From: a bacterium | GTDB lineage: Bacteria > Armatimonadota > UBA5829 | DNA length: 64,000 bases | NCBI GenBank assembly: GCA_021371935.1 | Contig: JAJFVF010000019.1 | Coordinates: forward strand, 250,009-314,008 | Direction: 5' to 3' | Shown here: positions 33,097 through 40,696 of the stretch, piece by piece | Position numbering within the stretch: the first letter of the stretch is position 1 | How the letters are laid out: each line of letters opens with the position of its first letter | Position numbers and translations under genes: made by a program | The notes under the pieces: model-generated | Told to the model about the DNA's origin: nothing | What the model saw: only the letters and a program-made list of their open reading frames with translations | Databases searched by the model: none

Positions 33097-34458
33097 ATGC
33101 ATAAGAGTAATTGGGCAAAGGTGGAACCAGGCGCTGTGCCGAATATCGTATCCGAGACTATTCCAGGCAAAAAGTCATGTGAACTGAATAAGCGAGGCAT
33201 GGCTCATATGATTGGATATTCAAGTCAGGTAATACTGTGCCCGGTTGTCTTCGAGAAAGGGCATGGCGTAACCTTGACGGATGTTGACGGCAACACCTAT
33301 ATAGACTTTTCCAGCGGCATATATGTCACTACTCTCGGCCATTGCCATCCGAAGATCAGTGAGGCTATCGCTTTTCATGCAAAGAACCTCATGAACTGCC
33401 ACGATTTCAATACTCCGATAAAGGTGGCGCTGCTTGAAAAGCTGGCCGAGGTCCAGCCATGGGATTTGACGGGCATTCAGCTATATGACAGCGGTACCAC
33501 GGCTGTCGAGGCCGGACTGCGAGTATGCAGAGCCGCAACAGGCAAGTCCGAGTTCATCTCATGTTTCATGGATTTCCACGGCAAAACCGGTCATGCGGTG
33601 AGCTGCGGCAAGATGAACCAGACCAACGGTGTGGGCAGAAGCCAAGGCTTCTACATGGTTCCAAGACCGTATCCATACAGGCCGATGTTCAAGAAACCCG
33701 ACGGCTCCATAGACACGGACGCATATATCAATTTCTATGCGGATTTCATCGATTACGCGACCACCGGCAACATCGCGGCATTTGTGCTCGAACCTGTTCA
33801 GGGCTGGGCCGGGTCTATATTCCCGCCGGAGGATTTCTTTCCGAAACTGCGTAAGTTTTGTGATGACAGGAGCATCCTGTTGATGGCGGATGAGGTGCTG
33901 ACTTCGATGGGCAGGACCGGAAAATACTTCTGCATGGAGCACTACGACACCAGGCCGGATGTCACCACTGTCGGCAAGGGTTTCGGCAATGGCTTTCCAG
34001 TGACCGGTATGCTGGTCTCCGAGCGTTACAAGGAGAGCATAAACAAGATATCCGCATCCACCAGTTACGGCGGCAACCCCATGGCATGTGCGGCTGCGTT
34101 GGCAAGTCTCGAAGTTATAGAAGAAGAAAACCTGCTTGAAAACTCGAGTATGCTCGGTGAATATTTCGACAAACGCATGCGCCAAATCAAGCAGTCACAC
34201 CCCATAGTGGGCGATGTGCGCGGAAAGGGTTGCCTTTTGGGTGTGGAACTGGTCAAAGACCGCGAGACCAAGGAGCCGTTTCTTGAGGCAGGCAAGCTGG
34301 TCTACCAAAAGGCATTTCGCAAGGGGCTGGCATGGGTTCCGGCAGGCCATATTCTGCGAATGTCGCCGCCGATTGTAATGGGGATTGACATAGCCACCAA
34401 GGGGATGGATATTATAGAAGAAGCAATCGCTGAAGTAGAGAAAGAGTTTGGCTACTGA
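33097..34458 (+). CDS. Class III PLP-dependent aminotransferase
   Basis: This 453-residue aminotransferase is of the omega-amino acid/acetylornithine/4-aminobutyrate type. The cofactor site shows YDSGTTAVEAGLR (phosphate binding), LMADEVLTSMGRTG (Asp to pyridine N) and TTVGKGFGNGFPVTGM (Schiff-base Lys). ATG 33097 is two codons after an in-frame TTG at 33091. The substrate is unknown. With a kinase, dehydrogenase and isomerase downstream, an amino sugar or sugar-derived keto compound is plausible. It overlaps the kinase gene by 11 nt. Confidence 0.9.
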   Translation: MHKSNWAKVEPGAVPNIVSETIPGKKSCELNKRGMAHMIGYSSQVILCPVVFEKGHGVTLTDVDGNTYIDFSSGIYVTTLGHCHPKISEAIAFHAKNLMNCHDFNTPIKVALLEKLAEVQPWDLTGIQLYDSGTTAVEAGLRVCRAATGKSEFISCFMDFHGKTGHAVSCGKMNQTNGVGRSQGFYMVPRPYPYRPMFKKPDGSIDTDAYINFYADFIDYATTGNIAAFVLEPVQGWAGSIFPPEDFFPKLRKFCDDRSILLMADEVLTSMGRTGKYFCMEHYDTRPDVTTVGKGFGNGFPVTGMLVSERYKESINKISASTSYGGNPMACAAALASLEVIEEENLLENSSMLGEYFDKRMRQIKQSHPIVGDVRGKGCLLGVELVKDRETKEPFLEAGKLVYQKAFRKGLAWVPAGHILRMSPPIVMGIDIATKGMDIIEEAIAEVEKEFGY

Positions 34459-35905
34459 TAAACGAACTTTTCTGACATTCGATATAGGCACCACGGCTCT
34501 CAAGACCGCGCTCTTTGCCGATGACGGCTCTCTGCTGGCTCTGCATGCGTCCGAATACTCGTTCAGATCGCCCAAGCCGCATTGGGCACAGCAGCATGCC
34601 GACACGTACTGGCAGGCGGCAGTCGAAGGCTCTCGCACGGTTATTGAACAGTCAGGCACCGATCCGTCGCAAATTGCGGCAATAGGGTTCAGTTCGCAGG
34701 CACAGACTTTTGTGCCGGTGGACGCAAACGGTAAGCCGTCATATGACGCAGTAGTGTGGGTTGACAAACGTGCGGATGGTATCGCCGATGAGTGGTTTTC
34801 GGACCGGCTTTCGCCTGAATATCTCAAGCGTATAAGCGGCTTTCCTGACGCGCCGCGCGACCTGTCCGTGTTCAAGATCGCATGGCTGATGCGCAATATG
34901 CCGGAAGCGCGCAAAGCAGCCGGATTCTTATGGATACCCGATTATCTGATATACAAAATGACGGGGCGTGCCGCCACAGATTCGGTCACAGCCTCGATGG
35001 GCGGCCTGTTCGATATGAGCCAAGGCGTCTGGGATGCCGGGATGCTGGATGCGGCGGGAATAGACGAGTCTCGACTGCCCGATGTGCTCGCACCCGGCTC
35101 TGTGGCGGGAGAGCTTAATGCAGAGGCTGCCGAAGCGCTCGGTGTAAGGTATGGCGTGCCGGTATGTGTCGGTGCGAACGATCAGATAGCCGGCGCTCTG
35201 GGAGCGGGCAACGTGGAGCCTGGGATAGCTACTGAGACTACGGGCACTTCACTGGCTGTGATAGTGACCACCGAACAGCCTCTGAGCGACGGAGGTTCCT
35301 GTATTGGTCGTCACCCGGCGGAGGGTCTGTATTACGCTATGCGGTTCACAAACACTTCCGCGATCATTCTAAAATGGTTTCGTGACATATGCTCGTCCGA
35401 AGAGAGCTACGAAGAGTTTCTGAGGGGGATAGTTGATATTCCCATAGGGTGCGATGGCCTGACCGTCCTGCCGCATTTCAATGGTATGGCGTCAAATCCC
35501 AACGCAAAGGGCGCGTTTATCGGTCTGACTCTCGGGCACACGCGCGATCACATATCCAGGGCGATCATGGAGTCATGCTGCTGCCTTTTGCGGGAGCTTT
35601 TGAGTGATATCGGAAGGGTGCAGAGCATACGCTCATTGGGGGGGGCGGCGAACAGCGGCGCATGGCTTCAGATGAAAGCGGACATGCTCGCTATCGAGGT
35701 CGAACGGCCAAAATGCGCGGAGGCGGCATCGCTGGGCGCGGCTATGATGGCTGCCGCTGGTATTGGCCGATTCAAGTCTATAAAAGAGGCGTCGAATGCA
35801 TGGTATCGACCGTCGGAAATATTCAGGCCGAATGCAGATTTGCTTAATCGCTATAGTGAAGTATACGAGCGTTATAGCTTACTCAATAAACTGATATACG
35901 GATAG
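34448..35905 (+). CDS. FGGY-family carbohydrate kinase (xylulokinase-like)
   Basis: This 485-residue sugar kinase has the two FGGY domains. It opens with FLTFDIGTTALKTALF (ATP phosphate loop). VVWVDKRADG and WIPDYLIYKMTGR match the first domain, and VGANDQIAGALGAGNVEPG holds the catalytic Asp. SLGGAANSGAWLQMKADMLAIEVERP is the second signature. The likely substrate is a ketose such as xylulose, fuculose or rhamnulose, or a polyol. TTG 34448 starts inside the aminotransferase gene. The fucose-isomerase-like gene two positions downstream supports a ketose substrate. Confidence 0.9.
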   Translation: MATDKRTFLTFDIGTTALKTALFADDGSLLALHASEYSFRSPKPHWAQQHADTYWQAAVEGSRTVIEQSGTDPSQIAAIGFSSQAQTFVPVDANGKPSYDAVVWVDKRADGIADEWFSDRLSPEYLKRISGFPDAPRDLSVFKIAWLMRNMPEARKAAGFLWIPDYLIYKMTGRAATDSVTASMGGLFDMSQGVWDAGMLDAAGIDESRLPDVLAPGSVAGELNAEAAEALGVRYGVPVCVGANDQIAGALGAGNVEPGIATETTGTSLAVIVTTEQPLSDGGSCIGRHPAEGLYYAMRFTNTSAIILKWFRDICSSEESYEEFLRGIVDIPIGCDGLTVLPHFNGMASNPNAKGAFIGLTLGHTRDHISRAIMESCCCLLRELLSDIGRVQSIRSLGGAANSGAWLQMKADMLAIEVERPKCAEAASLGAAMMAAAGIGRFKSIKEASNAWYRPSEIFRPNADLLNRYSEVYERYSLLNKLIYG

Positions 35906-35917
35906 AGAGGATCGATA

Positions 35918-37066
35918 GTGGAGAGTTTAGGTGTCGGGGTCATCGGGTTCGGGTTTATCGGCAAGGTGCACACGTATGGGTATTTGAACATACCTCTCTT
36001 CTATAATCCCGTTCCGCTGAAGACAAGGCTTGTAGGGGTCGCTACATCCAAGGATTCCACGGCAAAGGCGGCAGCAGAACAGGGTGGTTTTGAGTTCGGC
36101 ACATCCGACTGGCATGAACTTATTGAGCGTGATGACATTCAGATAATCAACATCTGCTCGCCCAACAGTCAGCACGTCGATCAACTGCTGGCTGCGATGA
36201 AAGCGGGCAAGCATATATATTGTGACAAGCCCCTCATCGTCAGTGATGAAGATGCAGGGTTCATAGCCGATGCGCTGGCTGATTATCATGCCGTCGCCCA
36301 GATCACACTGCAATACAGGTTCTATCCGGCGACCCTGCGCGCAAAGCAGATGATAGATGACGGATATCTGGGCAATATCGTCAGTTTTCGCGCGGCATAT
36401 ATGCATTCGGGGAGTGTGGACCCGTCAAAGCCTATGGGCTGGAAGCAGTTGAAGTCCGAAGGGGGAGGGGTGCTGCGCGACCTCGGCTCGCACATTCTTG
36501 ACCTGATGGACCATTTGATCGGACCTACGACCGATATCTTCGCGCACTCGCGCATTCTATATCCCGAAAGGCCGGATGGAAGCGGACGAATGGTCTCAAT
36601 TGAGGCTGAAGATCAGGCGCTGATGATTGTAAAACTCAAAAAAGGAGCCGTCGGCACTATCGAAGCCACGAAGATAGCTACAGGCGCAGAGGACGAATTG
36701 AGGTTCGAGATTCACGGAGACAAGGGTGCTCTCAGATTTAACTTGATGGACCCGAACTATCTGGACTTCTACAGTTTGGATGATCCCGAGGCTCCACTGG
36801 GCGGCGAGCGCGGCTGGCGCAGGATCGCGACTGTTCAGAAATACGAAAAACCCGCAGGCTTTCCCGGACCTAAGTTTTCGATAGGCTGGATCAGGGGTCA
36901 TATGCACTGTCTGTATAGCTTTTTGGATTCGATTGCAAATGGCCGGCACGCCGAGCCGTCATTCGAGCGCGGTCTGCATCTGCATCACATGCTTTCCGCC
37001 GCAGAGAAATCGGCTGCCACATCGACCTGGCAAAAGCTGCCCGAAAGAAAAGGTGAGTCGATATGA
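35918..37066 (+). CDS. Gfo/Idh/MocA-family oxidoreductase
   Basis: This 382-residue NAD(P)-dependent sugar or inositol dehydrogenase has an N-terminal Rossmann fold (GVIGFGFIGKVHTYGY). The EKP motif has become DKP (HIYCDKPLIV). The C-terminal beta-sheet domain holds GGGVLRDLGSHILDLMDHLIG, with the conserved D-x3-H. GTG 35918 is preceded by GAGAGG at good spacing, 12 nt after the kinase stop. It overlaps the next gene by 4 nt. Substrate specificity cannot be read from sequence. Confidence 0.92.
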   Translation: MESLGVGVIGFGFIGKVHTYGYLNIPLFYNPVPLKTRLVGVATSKDSTAKAAAEQGGFEFGTSDWHELIERDDIQIINICSPNSQHVDQLLAAMKAGKHIYCDKPLIVSDEDAGFIADALADYHAVAQITLQYRFYPATLRAKQMIDDGYLGNIVSFRAAYMHSGSVDPSKPMGWKQLKSEGGGVLRDLGSHILDLMDHLIGPTTDIFAHSRILYPERPDGSGRMVSIEAEDQALMIVKLKKGAVGTIEATKIATGAEDELRFEIHGDKGALRFNLMDPNYLDFYSLDDPEAPLGGERGWRRIATVQKYEKPAGFPGPKFSIGWIRGHMHCLYSFLDSIANGRHAEPSFERGLHLHHMLSAAEKSAATSTWQKLPERKGESI

Positions 37067-38457
37067 AACGCAAGAAACCGCTGCTGGGGCTTTGCCCGAT
37101 AGGCAAGTTCGTTTTCAGCCATGAAGACGCGCTCAAATATAAGGCGATCATAGAAAACAAGCTCAAGTTATGGAATGTCGATTTTGTCGGGGTTGATGAT
37201 GCGATAGCCGACGGCATGGTCAGGTCACAGAACGATGTGAGGCCGGTTGTAGAATACCTGAAGCAAAAGAATATCGACGCGCTCTTTATCCCGCACTGCA
37301 ATTTCGGCACCGAAGGGGCTGCGGCGGTTATTGCGCGCGACCTGAATGTGCCGACTCTGCTCTGGGGACCCAGGGATGAAGCCCCTATGCCCGACGGCAG
37401 GAGGCTACGCGACACTCTGTGCGGTATGTTTGCCACAAGCAAGGTACTGCGAAAGCTGGGGGTGAGGTTCACATACATCGAGAACTGCAGCCCGGATGAT
37501 GATATATTCCGCGATGGTGTGGACAACTTTACGCGCGCGGCGAATGTGGTGCGAAAGATGAAGGGCATGCGCATCGGACAGATAGGCGGGCGCATCGACT
37601 TTTTCTGGACAACAATCATCAATGAGAGCGAGCTTTTGGAACGCTATGGTATCGAAATTTTGCCCATAGATATGGTGGACTTCATCAAGGATGTGGAGGA
37701 GCTTGCTGGCAGAGATCGAGATCGATATATCGAAGAGATCGAAAAAACCGATGGAAAAAAGCAACTGAGCTTCGACGATTTCGATTCTATCGATCAGATC
37801 ATAAATATATACGCCGTGCGGGATGCTATGCTTGCGATAGCGGAAAAATATGGGCTGGATGCGATATCGGTTCAGTCGTTTATGTCTATCTGTGATGCCC
37901 TCGGGTGCATGATCGAATACTCGTGCGCTATGGTGACGGACACGGGAGTGCCTGCGGCTTGCGAATCGGATATTCACGGCGCGATCAGCTCGGTTATGCT
38001 TCAGGCCGCATCGTTTGATACGGAGCCGGTGTTTCTTGCCGACCTGACTGTCCGCCATCCTCAAAACGACAACGCCGTGCTGATATGGCACTGCAATTTC
38101 CCTGAGAGCCTAAAGCATCCCGACAAGCCTGCATCTATAGGTTCGCACTGGATCCTGCCGGGTCAGGCGCCGGGCTCATGTCACTGGGAGATGAAAGAGG
38201 GCCCGATAACCATTTTACGGTTCGACGGCGACAGGGGAGAATACGGCGCTATCTGCGGGCAGGGTCACAGCGTGGAGGGTCCGCCGACTCTCAACACGTA
38301 TGTATGGATGGAAGTGACGGACTGGCCTGCTTGGGAGAGAGCGTTTATGATGGGTCCGTACATCCACCATGTTGCCGGATGCTATGGAAACTACGCCTCG
38401 GTTATGAAAGAGGCTTCAAAATATATACAGGGACTGCATTACGAGCAGTTGCCATAG
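37063..38457 (+). CDS. L-fucose/L-arabinose isomerase-family protein
   Basis: This 464-residue protein has the fucose isomerase fold, which interconverts aldoses and ketoses with a divalent metal. The N-terminal domain has GLCPIGKFVFSHEDALKYK and NIDALFIPHCNFGTEGAAA. The C-terminal domain has GVPAACESDIHGAISSVML (metal-binding Glu and Asp) and IWHCNFPESL with a late HHVAGCYG. It sits with the FGGY kinase in the same operon, which fits the isomerase then kinase order of deoxy-sugar catabolism. It starts with ATGA overlap to the oxidoreductase. Confidence 0.85.
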   Translation: MKRKKPLLGLCPIGKFVFSHEDALKYKAIIENKLKLWNVDFVGVDDAIADGMVRSQNDVRPVVEYLKQKNIDALFIPHCNFGTEGAAAVIARDLNVPTLLWGPRDEAPMPDGRRLRDTLCGMFATSKVLRKLGVRFTYIENCSPDDDIFRDGVDNFTRAANVVRKMKGMRIGQIGGRIDFFWTTIINESELLERYGIEILPIDMVDFIKDVEELAGRDRDRYIEEIEKTDGKKQLSFDDFDSIDQIINIYAVRDAMLAIAEKYGLDAISVQSFMSICDALGCMIEYSCAMVTDTGVPAACESDIHGAISSVMLQAASFDTEPVFLADLTVRHPQNDNAVLIWHCNFPESLKHPDKPASIGSHWILPGQAPGSCHWEMKEGPITILRFDGDRGEYGAICGQGHSVEGPPTLNTYVWMEVTDWPAWERAFMMGPYIHHVAGCYGNYASVMKEASKYIQGLHYEQLP

Positions 38458-38471
38458 AGGGGAGTTTTGAA

Positions 38472-39248
38472 ATGTCATACTTGTTTAGAGACCAGTCTTG
38501 GGTTCAAATCCAGGAGCATGTGGACAAAAAGTCACTCGTGATTCTGCCTGTTGGAACCACAGAGGAGCATGGTCCGCATCTACCTGTCGATACGGATGCA
38601 CGGATTGCTGAAGCATACGGCAATGCTCTTGCCGAGGCTTTGTCGCCGGATATGCCCGTTCTTGTTATGGACACGGTCAGATACGGCTACTCGATGAAGA
38701 TCATGAAAAACTGGCCGGGGACAGTGGTTGTTCGTTCACGGGTGTTTATGGATATGATCTTCGACATATGCAAATCGCTTTTCGATATGGGTTTCACCAA
38801 GATTGCACTGCTGGACTGCCACGGTCATCACAGCGGCCCGTTAAACACTGTATCGCGTGAGCTTTGTGATGCATGCGATATGGCTATATCGATAATAAAT
38901 CCTGCCGTTATGTCCAAGGATGAGTTCAATGCAGTCAGGAAATCCGGTCCCGGAGGCGCAATTCATGCATGCGAATGGGAAACATCGCTCGCACTGTATA
39001 TCAGCCCTGAGGTTGTGGACATGTCCAAAGCTACAAACGAAGACATCATGCGATATCACTCCGATTTTGTGGCGGGAGACAATTTCCTGGGCCACCAGAA
39101 AGTGGTCTGGACGAGTTGGTATCTGCAGGACAGTAAAAATGGTGTATATGGCGATCCAACACTGGCCTCAGCCCAGACCGGTAAAGTAATCATGGATGCC
39201 GCAGTATCCAATGGTGCTGCATTTCTAAAGGAATTCTGGGAAAGCTAG
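38472..39248 (+). CDS. Creatininase-family amidohydrolase
   Basis: This 258-residue protein has the creatininase fold with a two-metal site: VGTTEEHGPHLPVDTDARIA (Glu, His and Asp), then LLDCHGHHSGPLN and IHACEWETSLALY (catalytic Glu). Relatives include creatininase, N-formylaminopyrimidine hydrolases and MftE, the mycofactocin peptidase. In a sugar operon its substrate is unclear. The true start is ATG 38472, with GGGGAG about 7 nt upstream; a longer reading back to 38178 only overlaps the isomerase in another frame. It is the last gene of the DeoR-linked operon. Confidence 0.88.
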   Translation: MSYLFRDQSWVQIQEHVDKKSLVILPVGTTEEHGPHLPVDTDARIAEAYGNALAEALSPDMPVLVMDTVRYGYSMKIMKNWPGTVVVRSRVFMDMIFDICKSLFDMGFTKIALLDCHGHHSGPLNTVSRELCDACDMAISIINPAVMSKDEFNAVRKSGPGGAIHACEWETSLALYISPEVVDMSKATNEDIMRYHSDFVAGDNFLGHQKVVWTSWYLQDSKNGVYGDPTLASAQTGKVIMDAAVSNGAAFLKEFWES

Positions 39249-39284
39249 AGATCAATCAATTTAGGAAACAATTACATTAAGTCG

Positions 39285-39465
39285 GACTGTGTTGATACCG
39301 GCATATGTGCGAGCGGAGAGACAAGACTTTTGTATGCTTTCCGCTCGTTTTGCTTCAGCCGTGGCACTTCGATGTGGATATCTATTCATCGGAGCAGTGG
39401 ATCTGATTGTGCCTCTGGATCATGCGTGGCGTGCAGGTGCAGTTTTTAAGATGGTCATTCTGGTA
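39285..39465 (-). pseudogene. comM: Decayed fragment of comM (YifB-type Mg-chelatase-like ATPase)
   Basis: The minus strand reads as broken comM. One stretch gives CTCTPRMIQRHNQIHCSDE, matching the family's Cys-rich region and IQRYL.RISGP. A frameshift and a stop follow, then an IDIHIEVPRLKQNE-like stretch. Forward bases 39344-39383 match the comM copy at the window's right end (63922-63961) at 33 of 40 positions. Several small deletions break the frame. No intact reading frame remains and no flanking comM parts are visible. This is the main content of the 334-nt gap between the creatininase and GH130 genes. Confidence 0.7.
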
Positions 39466-39582
39466 CATCCGTCTTCACGCTCAGAAACCAATTCTCATGC
39501 GGCATTCAGCCAAGCTGAAAACTGTCTGCGAACACTTCAAAAATAAGCGACGGACCGAAGATATCAATCCCGATGTGCCCGT

Positions 39583-40497
39583 TCAGGTGACAAGCTTGAA
39601 AATTTCATCGATTTTACCGACAGCAAGTCCAACGCAGGTATCTGCGGCGCCATAATACATCCATATCTCATCTCCTCGCACGAGCGCGCCGCAAGTAAAC
39701 ACCACTCCCGGCATCAAGCCCTTGAACTCGTAGTCCGCCTCAGGGGCAAATATCCAATCGTCTCCACGAGCGATGACCTTTGTCGGATCGGCCTTGTCGA
39801 GCAGTGCCACACCCAGACGGTATATCGATTTGCTGCCCATAGCCTTAGTTCCGTGGTATATAAGTAACCAACCATACTGCGTTTCTATAGGGGGACAGCC
39901 GGCACCGATTCGCTCACTGTCCCAGTATGGGCCACCTCTGTTCTCCATCAACAGGCCGGGATCAGTCCAGTCTACAAGGTGTTTGGAAGTCGATGTATAG
40001 TAGATGTCTTCCTTTCCTCCGATATCGGGACGGTGGAGCATATAATACCTGTTGCCTATCTTTTTGGGAAATACCGCCGCGTCTTTGTTCGTCGGAATAA
40101 AAGCAGGACCCAATCGATTGACTTGATCGAAATCGGATGTGGTGGCAAGTGAAACAGTGGCGCCATGGCGCGAGTAGGCCGTGTATGCAATCACCCATTC
40201 GTCTGCGGCGATCTTTGTAACACGCGAGTCTTCGCAGCCCCATTCTTCATGAGGATAGCCCGGCAGAGCAGGCGCCAAAATAGGTTGATCGGCAAACTCC
40301 CAACTGTCGACACCGTTATGGCTCCTTGCAACACGAATGTGAGACATTGCATTCTTGCTCTCTATTCTCAGGAGCAGAACGACATCACCGTCATTCTCTG
40401 CCACACCCGGGTTCAGCACTGCATTTGCCTCGCAGGGAATGTTATTGACAGTCAAAATAGGACCGGCACCCTGGCGGACGAAATATCTTTTGTTCAT
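39583..40497 (-). CDS. GH130-like glycoside phosphorylase/hydrolase
   Basis: This 304-residue five-bladed beta-propeller protein resembles family 130 (beta-mannoside phosphorylases and mannosidases). Its features are CEANAVLNPGVAENDGDVVLLLRIES, then PHEEWGCEDSRVTKI with the conserved acid, NKDAAVFPKKIGNRYYMLHRPD, and the C-terminal GVVFTCGALVRGDEIWMYYGAADTCVGLA. The last motif, YYGAAD..I.LA, is a family hallmark. GGGAG lies upstream of ATG 40497. Cytoplasmic breakdown of a mannoside would feed the phosphomannomutase and ManA genes downstream. Confidence 0.9.
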   Translation of the reverse strand: MNKRYFVRQGAGPILTVNNIPCEANAVLNPGVAENDGDVVLLLRIESKNAMSHIRVARSHNGVDSWEFADQPILAPALPGYPHEEWGCEDSRVTKIAADEWVIAYTAYSRHGATVSLATTSDFDQVNRLGPAFIPTNKDAAVFPKKIGNRYYMLHRPDIGGKEDIYYTSTSKHLVDWTDPGLLMENRGGPYWDSERIGAGCPPIETQYGWLLIYHGTKAMGSKSIYRLGVALLDKADPTKVIARGDDWIFAPEADYEFKGLMPGVVFTCGALVRGDEIWMYYGAADTCVGLAVGKIDEIFKLVT

Positions 40498-40696
40498 CTG
40501 TTTTCACTCCCGAGATAAGTCTTTGTGGGTCGAACGATGACGTACATACCCAGTTGCACAATCTCATTACCCCCAATGGTTCAGCGTTTGAATGTCCCAC
40601 AATCTGGCAAAGAGTAAGCAAATCAGAACTCCTGTGTTGCGATCAACATAATTCATTTTCCGCTAAATTGACTAATAGACTAGGAGTTGCTTGCCC

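Noticed and set aside
38178..38471. N-terminal extension of the creatininase gene
   Set aside because: It runs in another frame inside the isomerase gene; ATG 38472 has a good ribosome binding site and gives the family-typical length.
38484..38530. GGTTCAAATCC, resembling a tRNA T-arm
   Set aside because: It lies within the well-supported creatininase gene and no acceptor or anticodon stems pair around it.
39289..39546. An 85-codon plus-strand ORF
   Set aside because: It is the antisense of the decayed comM fragment and has no recognisable protein features.
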